From assembly GCF_016595215.1 (NCBI RefSeq), contig NZ_JAENHK010000010.1, positions 895,136 through 959,135 on the forward strand: a stretch of DNA of 64,000 bases. The letters are read 5' to 3'. Source of the DNA: Chryseobacterium paridis (GTDB lineage Bacteria; Bacteroidota; Bacteroidia; Flavobacteriales; Weeksellaceae). The notes beneath the pieces were generated by a model, which saw only the letters and a list, made by a program, of their open reading frames with translations, ran no database searches and was not told where the DNA came from. Position numbers and translations under genes: made by a program. The number at the start of each line of letters is the position of its first letter. The first letter of the stretch is position 1. Below are positions 45,946-55,361 of this stretch, piece after piece.

Positions 45946-45950
45946 ATTAA

Positions 45951-46460
45951 TTAAACATTGCCTTCAAACCCAACCGTGTCACTTCTCTTCTCAAGCATAA
46001 CCAGATCCTTCCACTCTCCATTCAACAGTCCTATTTTTTTACGAACCCCAACTGTTCTGAATCCGTTTTTCTGATGGAATTTTATTGACGCCTCATTCTC
46101 TGGGAATATATTGGACTGTAAAGTCCAGAAACCGTGGTTTTCGCTATCTAAAATCAGTTTTTTTAGTAATACTGACCCTAAACCTTTTCCCTGATAATTG
46201 GTGTCAAAATAGATACTCACTTCTGCTACTCCCTTAAAACATTCTCTTTTGCTTACAGGTTTTAAACCAGCCCATCCAACCACTTCATTATTTTCATTCT
46301 CAAGTATCCATCTGCAATCGTTAAAAAACTCCATATTCCAGGCCTCCCTGTTAGGAACTTCTGTTTCAAAAGTTGCAATACCGCCATCTATTCCCTGTTG
46401 AAATATTTCTAAAACACGTACTTCATCGCTAGGAAGCATTTCTCTGATCTCGTAGTTCAT
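45951..46460 (-). CDS. GNAT N-acetyltransferase (phosphinothricin acetyltransferase-like)
   Basis: The 169-residue protein has the GNAT fold: EMLPSDEVRVLEIFQQGIDGGIATFETEVPNREAWN, then VSIYFDTNYQGKGLGSVLLKKL with the acetyl-CoA loop (Q-x-x-G-x-G), then TLQSNIFPENEASIKFHQKNGFRTVGVRKKIG. The ATFE and NEASIKFHQKNGF segments are typical of the PAT/YwnH group that acetylates phosphinothricin or methionine sulfoximine. It lies 5 bp after the DUF421 gene stop on the same strand, so they are co-transcribed. Confidence 0.9.
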   Translation of the reverse strand: MNYEIREMLPSDEVRVLEIFQQGIDGGIATFETEVPNREAWNMEFFNDCRWILENENNEVVGWAGLKPVSKRECFKGVAEVSIYFDTNYQGKGLGSVLLKKLILDSENHGFWTLQSNIFPENEASIKFHQKNGFRTVGVRKKIGLLNGEWKDLVMLEKRSDTVGFEGNV

Positions 46461-46465
46461 TTTAT

Positions 46466-46978
46466 TTAATGATATTTTCTTTTATTCTTTCTTTTTATTC
46501 TGGAATAATGGGTTTGTTTCGTTTGATTATCTTCTGAAACAACACTGATATTTCCATCCACTTCAAGAACTGATAGTTTTACATTATCTATCTTTTCTAT
46601 TCCATGTTCTCTTATCGCCTCTTCTAATTCATCCCTGGTGATTTTCACTTTATCAAGAGCTTTCTCATCTACCTTCCCATCTCTAATCAGGATAACAGGA
46701 TCTTCTTCCATAAAAGTTTCAAAGGAACGACTTGAAAACATCAGTCTTTTTAATATAAAATTAGCTGCAAAAAGAACTAATGCAGCAATAAGACCTCCTT
46801 GTAAAGAAGTATCCGGTCCCACCATCGCATTCTGTACTGCATTGGAAATAAGAAGCAGTAAAACCACATCTCCTGCATTAAGCTGAGAAAGCTGATTTTT
46901 ACCAAACAAACGAATGGCAATAACCATAAAAAGATAAACGCAAAGCGATCGGACTACTACATCTAGAATAGGATTCAC
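46466..46978 (-). CDS. DUF421 (YetF-like) membrane protein
   Basis: The 170-residue protein has three membrane segments (about 8-22, 32-48, 60-78), then a soluble DUF421 domain with FETFMEEDPVILIRDGKVDEKALDKVKITRDELEEAIREHGIEKIDNVKLSVLEVDGNISVV. This matches the YetF/DUF421 pattern; function is uncertain. The Lys/Arg-rich tail is long and basic. It precedes the GNAT gene by 5 bp. Confidence 0.92.
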   Translation of the reverse strand: MNPILDVVVRSLCVYLFMVIAIRLFGKNQLSQLNAGDVVLLLLISNAVQNAMVGPDTSLQGGLIAALVLFAANFILKRLMFSSRSFETFMEEDPVILIRDGKVDEKALDKVKITRDELEEAIREHGIEKIDNVKLSVLEVDGNISVVSEDNQTKQTHYSRIKRKNKRKYH

Positions 46979-47143
46979 TGTTTTTATTTATGTCTATTCA
47001 AATGTATAAATTTTTCTGATTCTGTTTATCATTTTTAAAGAGACTGTTAAAATTTTAAAACAAGAAAACCTGAATTATTTCACCTTTCTAAATTTATTTA
47101 TGGCATAAAGTTTGAGACCTGATTACACATCCAAACACAAATT

Positions 47144-47671
47144 ATGAAACACTTATTTTCTTGCTTATGTATTCTATTAATTTTCAACAGCTGTGTAACA
47201 AGCAAGACAACATCTGAAGTTGAAGTTTCCTCAAAAATAGACCAATTATACAAGTACACCACCTCATCGAATTCGATCTCTTCAAAAGATTTATTTTCCC
47301 CTGATTTAAAAAATATACTTGATGAAGCACATAGCGTTTCAGTTGCTGATGCGGAGAGAATAAAGAAGAGTGATCATCCGACTGATAAACCAGCTATGGT
47401 AGAAAGTTTTATTTTCACTGGTGTACCGGATGCTACAAAACAAAAAGTAACGAAGATAAATATAACCGGAAATACTGCGGAAGCCACTGTAGAACTTGAA
47501 ATAGGTGAATATAAAGCTGACGATAAAACATATCCTGCTGTTGTTTGGGAAAACAGCATTCAATTGATTAATGATAATGGATGGAAAATCGACAATATTA
47601 TTTTCACTGAACGCTCCAATCTCAAAGAACAGTTAAAAGCTTTTATTACAGAAACAAAGAAAGGATTATAG
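47144..47671 (+). CDS. Lipoprotein of unknown function
   Basis: The 175-residue product has a signal peptide with lipobox FNSC (Cys17). The mature domain has a helix (KIDQLYKYTTSSNSIS), DLFSPDLKNILDEAHSVSVADAERIKKSDHPTDKPAMVE, then strands TKINITGNTAEATVELEIGEY and NSIQLINDNGWKIDNIIF, resembling DUF3828/NTF2-like domains. The assignment is weak. It is monocistronic and converges with the double-glycine peptide gene. Confidence 0.72.
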   Translation: MKHLFSCLCILLIFNSCVTSKTTSEVEVSSKIDQLYKYTTSSNSISSKDLFSPDLKNILDEAHSVSVADAERIKKSDHPTDKPAMVESFIFTGVPDATKQKVTKINITGNTAEATVELEIGEYKADDKTYPAVVWENSIQLINDNGWKIDNIIFTERSNLKEQLKAFITETKKGL

Positions 47672-47706
47672 GAAACTTTCAAAAGTAAATATCATTATTT
47701 TAGCCA

Positions 47707-47740
47707 TAAAAAAAGCCGCCTCGTCAGGCAGCTCTTTTAT
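47707..47740. terminator. Bidirectional terminator-like hairpin
   Basis: AGCCGCC (47714-47720) pairs with GGCAGCT (47727-47733) with one G-T pair, between A- and T-tracts. It separates the lipoprotein gene from the convergent double-glycine peptide gene. Confidence 0.75.
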
Positions 47741-47875
47741 TTACGGACATTGAGCGATTGGAACTTCACTGCAAACTGTCTGATTTAATCTTTCACAGTA
47801 TACACAGTATTTTTTTGGCTGTCCACCATATACTGATTTTAATTCCTGCTTGTTAAGTTTCTTTAAATTGTTCAT
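47741..47875 (-). CDS. Double-glycine-leader, four-cysteine peptide (bacteriocin-like)
   Basis: The 44-residue frame begins MNNLKKLNKQELKSVYGG, a typical double-glycine leader (Gly17-Gly18) recognised by C39-peptidase ABC exporters. The 26-residue core has four cysteines (Cys24, Cys27, Cys35, Cys43) and little charge. No exporter or immunity gene is adjacent; the next gene upstream on this strand encodes a secreted TonB-C-like protein. Similar leader peptides are numerous in Chryseobacterium and are called bacteriocin-like, though activity is rarely shown. Confidence 0.75.
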   Translation of the reverse strand: MNNLKKLNKQELKSVYGGQPKKYCVYCERLNQTVCSEVPIAQCP

Positions 47876-48016
47876 ATTGTTTTAATTTTAATGGTTGGTT
47901 AAATTTAAAACGAATTACTTACTATTTTATTACAGTTTTTTATAGAAAATTTTCACTATTTACATCTCATAAATAAAAACTGAAATGGAACCGTACTATC
48001 TTTTCTAGAATGACAT

Positions 48017-48412
48017 TTACCTGTTATCAATCTCGACAGTTACTGGCATCACGTAAGTATAAGCGATGATATTCTGATTAAAATTTTTGCGGTTTATGGT
48101 AAGGTGTGACAAAACGTTTTCAATCTCTTTGCTTACATTTTTGCAATCGCCTGTAGAATGGACATTGACTATTTTTCCACTTTCTGTAATATCAAATTTC
48201 ACCTCTGAATTCACAACTCCTTGCTTATATTCATAATTCAGAAAATCAAAATTATTGATCAGTTCTTTTCTGATCTTACTGAATGTATCATTTTTATTCA
48301 GTTGAATCTCCTGAATCACATTACTATCGGTAGTTTGTGCTTTACATATATTCATTGAGATAAACCCAATAGCTAAAAACGAAGCTACAAATATTTGAAT
48401 TTTATTTTTCAT
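48017..48412 (-). CDS. Secreted protein with TonB C-terminal-like domain
   Basis: The 131-residue protein has a signal peptide (1-25, ending NICKAQ). The mature part is mostly one domain: GVVNSEVKFDITESGKIVNVHSTGDCKNVSKEIENVLSHL, the strand-turn-strand pattern of the TonB C-terminal family found in many Bacteroidota energy-transducer proteins. There is no membrane anchor or Pro-rich spacer, so it is not a working TonB. It may bind a TonB box elsewhere or have another use. It lies 141 bp upstream of the peptide gene on the same strand. Confidence 0.75.
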   Translation of the reverse strand: MKNKIQIFVASFLAIGFISMNICKAQTTDSNVIQEIQLNKNDTFSKIRKELINNFDFLNYEYKQGVVNSEVKFDITESGKIVNVHSTGDCKNVSKEIENVLSHLTINRKNFNQNIIAYTYVMPVTVEIDNR

Positions 48413-48597
48413 AACTATATGGTTTTAAATATTATAATTGAATTATTTTATATTTCTAACACTAAGTTATTAAAATAATTTACATTAAATTAATATTCAG
48501 TTAACATTAAATTAACATTGAAATTTATTTATCTGATTTTCAATGATTTAATTTTTAAAAAAGATAAAAATTTAATATTGAAATTCAAATTAGAAAC

Positions 48598-48634
48598 AAA
48601 AAAAAGACTAAACTGATACAGTTTAATCTTTTTT
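48598..48634 (-). terminator. Terminator after uvrA
   Basis: AGACTAAACTG pairs with CAGTTTAATCT (10 of 11) around ATA, with A- and T-tracts on both sides. The remainder of the 282-bp gap is AT-rich with no gene. Confidence 0.7.
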
Positions 48635-48694
48635 TACTTTATTCTAGGTTGCATTAACCTCAAATTGAACTTGTATAAACAGGAAGTGATGAAA

Positions 48695-51526
48695 TTATTC
48701 GAATTCCTTCTTCAAAAACTTCCCTGTCAAACTTTTCTTAGATTTAATAATTTCTTCCGGAGTTCCCTGAGCAACAATCTGTCCTCCATGCTTCCCTCCT
48801 TCCGGACCAACATCAATAATATGATCCGCCAGTTTTATCACATCCATATTGTGTTCAATAATAATGAATGAGTTTCCTAGTTCTACCAATTGATTGATCG
48901 CATCCATCAAGATCTTAACATCTTCAAAATGCAATCCTGTTGTTGGTTCATCGAGAATATAAAGTGTATTTCCCGTTTGTCTTTTTGCCAATTCTGTAGC
49001 CAGCTTAATACGTTGAGCTTCTCCTCCGGAAAGTGTCGTTGACTGTTGTCCCATTGTGATATATCCCAAACCGACATCCTGTAGTGTTTTTACTTTACTG
49101 AAAATTTTAGGAATAGGTTGGAAGAAATCTACCGCTTCATCAATCGTCATATCCAGTACATCAGAGATCGATTTTCCTTTATAGCGAACTTCCAGAGTTT
49201 CTCTATTGAATCGTTTTCCATTACAGGTTTCACAATGAACATACACATCAGGCAGGAAGTTCATTTCGATCACTTTCAGTCCTCCTCCCTGGCAAGTTTC
49301 ACATCTTCCTCCTTTTACATTGAACGAAAATCTTCCTGGTTTGTAACCACGGATCTTACTTTCCGGTAACTCAGCAAAAAGGTTTCTGATATCAGTGAAC
49401 ATTCCTGTATATGTTGCAGGATTTGATCTTGGCGTTCTTCCGATCGGAGCCTGATCTACATCTACTATTTTATCTATATGCTCCAGGCCTTCAATTTTCT
49501 TATAAGGCAATGGTTCCTGAACAGCTCTGTAAAAATGTTTGTTTAAAATTGGGTATAAAGTACCATTGATCAAAGAAGATTTCCCACTTCCTGAAATCCC
49601 TGTTACCACTACCAATTTTCCTAAAGGAATATCAAGAGTCACATTTTTTAAATTGTTACCTGTAGCTCCTTTTAAAACAATATTTTTTCCATTCCCCGCT
49701 CTTCTTTCAGCCGGAATTTCAATTTTTCTTTTCCCATTGATATAATCTGCTGTGATCGTATCAGCTTTCAGCAAATCTTTTGGTTTTCCCTGCCAAAGAA
49801 TTTCACCCCCAAACTTTCCTGCTCTTGGTCCGATATCCAAAACTTCATCTGCCTCAAGGATCATATCTTTGTCATGTTCTACAACCAGAACAGAGTTTCC
49901 GATGTCTCTAAGATTTTTTAATGAATTAATAAGTCTTTCATTATCTCTTTGATGAAGACCGATACTTGGCTCATCCAGAATATAAAGAACATTAACCAGC
50001 TGAGATCCAATCTGTGTTGCAAGACGGATCCTTTGGGACTCTCCTCCGGAAAGTGTTTTAGAACTTCTGCTTAAACTCAGATAATCTAATCCGACGTCAA
50101 GTAAGAATTGAAGTCTGGTTTCGATTTCTTTTAAAATTTCATAGGCAATGATCTTATTCTTTTCTGAGAATTTGTCTTTTACATCATGCAGCCAGTCTTT
50201 CAGATCTGATAAACTCAGTCCATTTACTTCAGCAATGTTTTTACCATCTATTTTAAAACTCAGACTTGATGGTTGTAAACGTGTGCCATTACATTCAGGA
50301 CAGGTCTCTTCAGTAGTAAAATGTCTTTCCAGCAAAACACCTTCATAGGACTCTTTCTCATCAATAATCTCTTCCATAAACGGAATCAATCCATCAAAAC
50401 TGATTTTTATTTTCTTGGTGATACCTGCATATTTAAGATCTTTATTAAATTCTTTATGACAGCCATAGTACATATAGTCTAACGCCTCTGCCGGAATATC
50501 TTTCATAGGAGTCGTTAAACCCAGACCGAAGATCTCAAGAATATTTTTGATCTGTGCTAAAATCCATTTGTTAGATTTAATATCTTCCAATGGCAATAGC
50601 CCACCCTGATTGATCGATAACTTTGGATTCTCAACAAAGTAATCCGTATTTATTTTCTTTATCGTTCCCAGACCTTTACAATCCGGGCAGCTCCCTTTTG
50701 GAGAATTAAATGAAAAAGTATTAGGTTCCGGCAGCGCTAATGAATGCCCTGTTTCAGCATCCATTAAATTTTTTGAGAAATACTCAATATCCGTACTTCC
50801 CAGTTTTTGAATTCCAATAATTCCCTCTCCCATCTCCATCGCTGTTCTCAACGATTTCTCCATTCTGCTTTCAGAAGCACTTTCCCCGATAATCCAACGG
50901 TCGATAACAATATCGATATCATGGGTTTTATAACGGTCAAGTTTTAGGTCGTATTCAATATCCTGCAATTCACCATCTATTCTGGCCTGCCCATATCCTT
51001 TCTTCGCCATTTGTACGAAAAGCTCATGATAGTGCCCCTTTCTTGAACGAACCACAGGAGCCATCAGCATGATCTTTTCCCCTTTATAGTTTTCTTTAAT
51101 GGTTTCGAGAATCTGATCCTCTGTATAACTTACCAATTTCTTTCCTGTAGACAATGAATAAGCATCAGAAACACGTGCATATAACAAACGGAGGTAGTCA
51201 TATAGTTCGGTAACTGTTCCTACAGTGGAACGGGGATTTTTATTGGTTGTTTTCTGTTCGATCGCAATAACAGGAGAAAGACCTTCAATTTTATCTACAT
51301 CCGGACGCTCCAGTCCTCCTAAAAATTGTCTTGCGTATGCTGAAAATGTTTCGATATAACGACGCTGCCCCTCTGCAAAAATAGTATCAAAAGCTAATGA
51401 AGATTTTCCACTCCCGGAAAGTCCGGTAATAACCACCAATTCATTGCGTGGGATTTTGACATTGATATTTTTTAGATTGTGCTCGCGTGCACCGTAAATT
51501 TCTATATATTCTGTTGATTTACTCAT
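48695..51526 (-). CDS. uvrA: Excinuclease ABC subunit A
   Basis: It is the damage-recognition ATPase of nucleotide excision repair, 943 residues. The first Walker A is GLSGSGKS (35-42), the second GISGSGKS (about 630). ABC signature segments [19 protein letters not shown] and [15 protein letters not shown] follow; zinc-binding pairs [24 protein letters not shown] and CETCNGKR are intact. Length is normal. It is a single-gene unit, ending in the hairpin at 48598. The divergent Crp/Fnr gene starts 152 bp away. Confidence 0.98.
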   Translation of the reverse strand: MSKSTEYIEIYGAREHNLKNINVKIPRNELVVITGLSGSGKSSLAFDTIFAEGQRRYIETFSAYARQFLGGLERPDVDKIEGLSPVIAIEQKTTNKNPRSTVGTVTELYDYLRLLYARVSDAYSLSTGKKLVSYTEDQILETIKENYKGEKIMLMAPVVRSRKGHYHELFVQMAKKGYGQARIDGELQDIEYDLKLDRYKTHDIDIVIDRWIIGESASESRMEKSLRTAMEMGEGIIGIQKLGSTDIEYFSKNLMDAETGHSLALPEPNTFSFNSPKGSCPDCKGLGTIKKINTDYFVENPKLSINQGGLLPLEDIKSNKWILAQIKNILEIFGLGLTTPMKDIPAEALDYMYYGCHKEFNKDLKYAGITKKIKISFDGLIPFMEEIIDEKESYEGVLLERHFTTEETCPECNGTRLQPSSLSFKIDGKNIAEVNGLSLSDLKDWLHDVKDKFSEKNKIIAYEILKEIETRLQFLLDVGLDYLSLSRSSKTLSGGESQRIRLATQIGSQLVNVLYILDEPSIGLHQRDNERLINSLKNLRDIGNSVLVVEHDKDMILEADEVLDIGPRAGKFGGEILWQGKPKDLLKADTITADYINGKRKIEIPAERRAGNGKNIVLKGATGNNLKNVTLDIPLGKLVVVTGISGSGKSSLINGTLYPILNKHFYRAVQEPLPYKKIEGLEHIDKIVDVDQAPIGRTPRSNPATYTGMFTDIRNLFAELPESKIRGYKPGRFSFNVKGGRCETCQGGGLKVIEMNFLPDVYVHCETCNGKRFNRETLEVRYKGKSISDVLDMTIDEAVDFFQPIPKIFSKVKTLQDVGLGYITMGQQSTTLSGGEAQRIKLATELAKRQTGNTLYILDEPTTGLHFEDVKILMDAINQLVELGNSFIIIEHNMDVIKLADHIIDVGPEGGKHGGQIVAQGTPEEIIKSKKSLTGKFLKKEFE

Positions 51527-51678
51527 AATTTGGCGTGACTTTACCTGAAAATCACAATGTGCAAAAATACGGAATTTTATGGAATTTTTTATGTTAAAAA
51601 GTGTTAGATTAATTAGCCATAAAAGACTTAACTTTTTGTTTTTAAAGTTTAATTTTACATTGATTTTAACTTAGCCTT

Positions 51679-52254
51679 ATGATGCAAAGATTACGAGAAC
51701 ATATTGAAGAAATAACCCCAATCAGTGATGAGGAATTTGAATACATCAAAACATTCTTTATTTTAAAAAAAGTTCGAAAAAACCAGTTTTTGCTTCATGA
51801 AAGCGACGAAGTAAAGTATGAATTTTTAGCGCTGGATGGAATATATAAGGTATTTTATATTGACGAAAACGGGAAAGAACATATTTTGCAATTTGCTAAA
51901 AAAAATTGGTGGATGACAGATTATATTGGATTCTTTAAGCAAAAGAATGCCACCATGTTTGTAGAATGTCTGAAAGATGGAGAGGTCGTATGTCTTACAT
52001 TAGAAGGAAGAGAAAAACTAGCATCAGAGTTTCATAAAATGGAACATTTCTTCAGGGTAAAGCTTACCAATGGTTATATCGCTTTACAGCAAAGGATTAC
52101 CATCCTGTTATCCAGTACACCTCAGCAACGATATGAGGCGTTTTCAAAATTATATCCTGATCTTATCCTTCACATTCCTAAAAAGTATGTTGCAGAATAT
52201 CTGGGTATCAGCAGGGAAACATTAAGTAGGCTGTATACGAACAGTAATAGGTAA
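51679..52254 (+). CDS. Crp/Fnr-family transcription regulator
   Basis: The 191-residue protein has a cyclic-nucleotide-like beta-roll (about 20-120: FLLHESDEVKYEFLALDGIYKVFYIDENGKEHILQFAK) and a C-terminal HTH (IPKKYVAEYLGISRETLSRLY). It lacks the RxS signature residues for cAMP binding and the Cys cluster of FNR, as usual for the Bacteroidota small Crp-like regulators. It precedes a DJ-1/PfpI gene and a monooxygenase on the same strand with 129 bp to the first, which has its own promoter; it may regulate them. Confidence 0.93.
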   Translation: MMQRLREHIEEITPISDEEFEYIKTFFILKKVRKNQFLLHESDEVKYEFLALDGIYKVFYIDENGKEHILQFAKKNWWMTDYIGFFKQKNATMFVECLKDGEVVCLTLEGREKLASEFHKMEHFFRVKLTNGYIALQQRITILLSSTPQQRYEAFSKLYPDLILHIPKKYVAEYLGISRETLSRLYTNSNR

Positions 52255-52319
52255 TAGGTGTGATTTGAATCACACTTTTTTTGTGACTTCACTCCTTCTT
52301 TTCAGGCGTTTATTCACCA

Positions 52320-52327
52320 TACATTTG
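52320..52327 (+). promoter_or_regulatory. -7 element of the DJ-1/PfpI gene
   Basis: TACATTTG matches TAnnTTTG. Transcription would start near 52333, after the upstream ATG at 52330, so the translation start is placed at 52384. Confidence 0.6.
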
Positions 52328-52383
52328 CTATGAAAATTAAGAACATTTTCAAAAGAAGAACGAAATTTTTAATCAACAAAATA

Positions 52384-53073
52384 ATGTCAGTTATGAAGCC
52401 AAAAGTATTAATCATTGTATCCAATGCCAACTCGATCGGACCAAGAAATAGAAGAACCGGAACCTTCTTACCAGAAGTAGCACATCCTTATGCTGAATTT
52501 TCAAAAGCAGATTATCAAATCGATTTTGCAAGTCTAACGGGTGAAACTCCCTATTTAGATGCTTTACATTTAGCTGATGATCCTGATAATTTAAAATTCC
52601 TGACTGGAAAAGGATGGGAAGATATGCAAAAAGGGAAAAAACTTTCTGATGTCAATATCAAAGAATATGATGCTGTATTCATTCCAGGTGGTCTTGCTCC
52701 AATGGTAGATATGCCTGAAGCAGCTCTTTTAAAAAAGGTTATTGCTGAAGTATATGGAAGAAATGGTGTCGTTGGCGCTGTCTGCCATGGCCCTGTATCT
52801 CTTCTTAATGTCAAGTTAAGTGATGGAACTTATTTGGTAAAAGGAAAAAACATCGCTTCCTTTACCACAGAAGAAGAGGATAATTATGCAAGAGCAGATG
52901 TTCCTTTCGACCTTCAATCTGCATTAACTGAACAAGGTGCAATTTTTCATGCTTCTGAACCCTGGTCTGCAAACAGTATTACCGATGGAAACATTGTAAC
53001 CGGACAAAACCCAGCTTCCGCAAAAGGTGTTGGTGAAAAAATAGTTGCTATTTTAGAATCTAAAAGAGGGTAG
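52384..53073 (+). CDS. DJ-1/PfpI superfamily protein
   Basis: From the ATG at 52384 it has 229 residues; an in-frame ATG at 52330 would place the start inside the promoter and adds a basic, non-conserved leader. The DJ-1 features are Glu31 in TGTFLPEVAHP, the nucleophile elbow AVCHGP with Cys134 and His135, and a C-terminal NPASAKGVGE segment. It is the Hsp31-like, longer class. Family roles include stress-linked glyoxalase or deglycase activity, disputed. It is followed 23 bp later by a quinol monooxygenase-like gene, likely co-transcribed. Confidence 0.92.
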   Translation: MSVMKPKVLIIVSNANSIGPRNRRTGTFLPEVAHPYAEFSKADYQIDFASLTGETPYLDALHLADDPDNLKFLTGKGWEDMQKGKKLSDVNIKEYDAVFIPGGLAPMVDMPEAALLKKVIAEVYGRNGVVGAVCHGPVSLLNVKLSDGTYLVKGKNIASFTTEEEDNYARADVPFDLQSALTEQGAIFHASEPWSANSITDGNIVTGQNPASAKGVGEKIVAILESKRG

Positions 53074-53096
53074 TTTTTAATCGTAAATTTCAAAAG

Positions 53097-53396
53097 ATGG
53101 ATAAAAAAGCAGTTTATGTTTATGCCAGATGGCAAGTAAAAGAGGGGCAATTAGACCAAGTATTAAACCTTATGAAAGAGGTTGCTTTTAAAAGCTCCCA
53201 GGAAGAAGGAAATTTGTTGTATCAACTTCATCAAAGTCAGTCTGACGCCAATACATTGATTTTATTTGAGGGATACGTAAATGCAGATGCTGTAGAAGTT
53301 CACCGTAATTCAGAATATTTCAAGAATGTAGTTCTCGAACAGATTGTTCCATTACTGGAAAGTAGAGAAGTAATTCTGATGGATAAAATTTCGTAA
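53097..53396 (+). CDS. Antibiotic biosynthesis monooxygenase (ABM) family protein
   Basis: The 99-residue protein has a single ABM domain: YVYARWQVKEGQLDQVLNLMKEVAFKSSQEEGNLLYQLHQSQSDANTLILFEGYVNADAVEVHRNSEYFKN. The EEGNLLYQ and FFEGY-like motifs are typical of YgiN-type putative quinol monooxygenases, dimeric ferredoxin-fold enzymes. It is co-transcribed with the DJ-1 gene upstream and ends at a bidirectional terminator. Confidence 0.92.
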   Translation: MDKKAVYVYARWQVKEGQLDQVLNLMKEVAFKSSQEEGNLLYQLHQSQSDANTLILFEGYVNADAVEVHRNSEYFKNVVLEQIVPLLESREVILMDKIS

Positions 53397-53413
53397 TCAT
53401 TTGTCTAAAAATA

Positions 53414-53450
53414 AAAAGTTCCGGAAAACAAGTCGTATTCCGGAACTTTT
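53414..53450. terminator. Bidirectional terminator
   Basis: The 13-bp perfect stem AAAAGTTCCGGAA / TTCCGGAACTTTT has an 11-nt loop and separates the convergent ABM and TssF genes. Confidence 0.88.
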
Positions 53451-53455
53451 CTATT

Positions 53456-55339
53456 TTAATTCTCGAAGAAATCTACATCTTCGTTACTTATATTTACTAA
53501 ATATTCTATACCATCTATGGCTTTGGAAATAATTTGGTTTCGAAGCATATTAGACATATTTTCCCAATATGCCCTTCCATAGAAAGAATAATTCTGAGGT
53601 ATAATTTCAATTTCAACAGTACGAACAAATCCTTCTTTTGGTTTGTTACTGATCATGGTTCCTCTCTTCACTCTTACTTCTTTCACTTCATCTTTTAAAA
53701 CCATTCTGCAATAATTTTTTACATCCTCCAATGAAATGATTTTGTCTCTTGTGGTGAGAGCATATTTATAAGCCTGAATGCTATCTGTTCCTTTCTGCTC
53801 TTCTGCACCACCAATAGTTTCTGTAAGAAGTACCAAAGATTGTGATTTTAACTGGTTAGAAAGCTCTGTTCCGGGACGCATATGATTAGCCAATGTACAG
53901 TGGGTAATCCAGAAAGAAGCATAGGTATGGTCTGTTTTCTCAACAGGCTCCATAATCACGTAATTAAGCTCTTGCTTAATACTTCTTTTGGCATTGTTTA
54001 CCTTTTGCACCATCGACTTCATTTTATCAGACATTTCACTCAATATTCCTTTTACATTATCCCTGTTTAAAAGAGAAAATGCAGCGATTTCATCTCTTGT
54101 CAGCTCCAGAACATTAGCAATCATATCTACTGCATTCCGATTCGTAAACCGTTCCATCCCACCTTTCCTTACGGTGTAAAGTCCTTTTTTCAAATCATCG
54201 GCCGGAGTAAATGGTATTTCTGTATATCTTCTTCCTTCTCCATCCTGAACCTCATCCACATATAAGAAGTGCTCTCCTTCGTCCGTTACCAGAGGAATAT
54301 TATTCCCCATGATATCAAGACTATATTCTGTTTTCTTCCAACCTCTGTTATAAATCGGAAAAGCATTAAATACAAATGAAAAATTATCTAAAATTTCAGC
54401 CGAAAATTGTGGTGGAAATTCAAAGGTTAACCATAAATATTTATTTCCTTCAATATGTCTTTGAATTTCTTCTCTACCTTCAAGGAAATCCAGGTTTTGC
54501 GGAAGTTTCCCCGGTTCAGAAAACAGGCTGTCTGACAATCCTGTTATTTCGATAAACTTATGATGGTAAATACTTTTAATATCTTCTATCGTTTTTGTTT
54601 TGATAGACTGCTCACGAAACATCTGCTCATATCCTTCTGCCTGAGTATTTTTAAGATAAGATAGCCCTTCTCGTATAAATAACGGGTTGCTATCACTGGT
54701 AACCGTCAGATAAGGTAAAAGCTTATACACAAAATCTAAATGCTCGAAAGCAGGATTTGAACAAAATATACTTAGGTATTTGGGAAAGTTCTCACTCACA
54801 TATTTAGACACATCTACTCCAATGGTAACCTTTCGATAGTCTTCAGGTTTTCCCTGAAATCTCGCTACAGGAATTTTATTCAATCTTTCATCAATACTGT
54901 AGCACGTGTTTCCAACAAACATGATTGAGGTCTGGATTTTATTGATCCTTACATTCCCAATAGGTGTAAAAGGAATATTTATCTGCTTATCCGATTCCGA
55001 CTTTACAGTAGAAGTCATCTGTTTTCTAAAAAAAAACTCTGTATGCTCCAACAATACTTCATAAGATTCCGAAGGTTGTGTAAATGCAATAGCATGCGAA
55101 GGGATAGGATGTGTATAAATAGAAGGGGTCAGTAATTTTGCCAATTTCTCTAAAATGCGGGCATTTACTGTTTGTATCTCATTATTCGCTTTAAAGATCT
55201 CAGTACTGAATGCATCTATCAATAATTTCACAAATGGATCCAGAGACTGTGGGCTCTTTAATCCCCAGACTTTAGTTGCATTTTGAAGCATTCTTGCTTT
55301 TACAGATTCTTTTGAATATATATTCTGATCTAAATTCAT
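53456..55339 (-). CDS. tssF: Type VI secretion baseplate subunit TssF (T6SSiii type)
   Basis: The 627-residue protein has the TssF/VasA N-terminus (KARMLQNATKVWGLKSPQSLDPFVKLLIDAFSTEIFKANNEIQTVNARILEKLAKLLTPSIYTHPIPSHAIAF) and a mid-region RHIEGNKYLWLTFEFPPQFSAEIL, matching Bacteroidota T6SS-iii TssF rather than proteobacterial ones. TssF with TssG, TssE and TssK forms the wedge of the contractile baseplate in the cytoplasm. It lies 22 bp after the gp25-type gene. TssB/C/D/K/G and others were not found nearby, so the rest of the machine is elsewhere. Confidence 0.88.
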   Translation of the reverse strand: MNLDQNIYSKESVKARMLQNATKVWGLKSPQSLDPFVKLLIDAFSTEIFKANNEIQTVNARILEKLAKLLTPSIYTHPIPSHAIAFTQPSESYEVLLEHTEFFFRKQMTSTVKSESDKQINIPFTPIGNVRINKIQTSIMFVGNTCYSIDERLNKIPVARFQGKPEDYRKVTIGVDVSKYVSENFPKYLSIFCSNPAFEHLDFVYKLLPYLTVTSDSNPLFIREGLSYLKNTQAEGYEQMFREQSIKTKTIEDIKSIYHHKFIEITGLSDSLFSEPGKLPQNLDFLEGREEIQRHIEGNKYLWLTFEFPPQFSAEILDNFSFVFNAFPIYNRGWKKTEYSLDIMGNNIPLVTDEGEHFLYVDEVQDGEGRRYTEIPFTPADDLKKGLYTVRKGGMERFTNRNAVDMIANVLELTRDEIAAFSLLNRDNVKGILSEMSDKMKSMVQKVNNAKRSIKQELNYVIMEPVEKTDHTYASFWITHCTLANHMRPGTELSNQLKSQSLVLLTETIGGAEEQKGTDSIQAYKYALTTRDKIISLEDVKNYCRMVLKDEVKEVRVKRGTMISNKPKEGFVRTVEIEIIPQNYSFYGRAYWENMSNMLRNQIISKAIDGIEYLVNISNEDVDFFEN

Positions 55340-55361
55340 AAATTTTAATTACAATAAACAT

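Noticed and set aside
47144..47875. Lipoprotein gene considered as immunity partner of the double-glycine peptide
   Set aside because: It is convergent and separated by a terminator, and no immunity-type features are visible.
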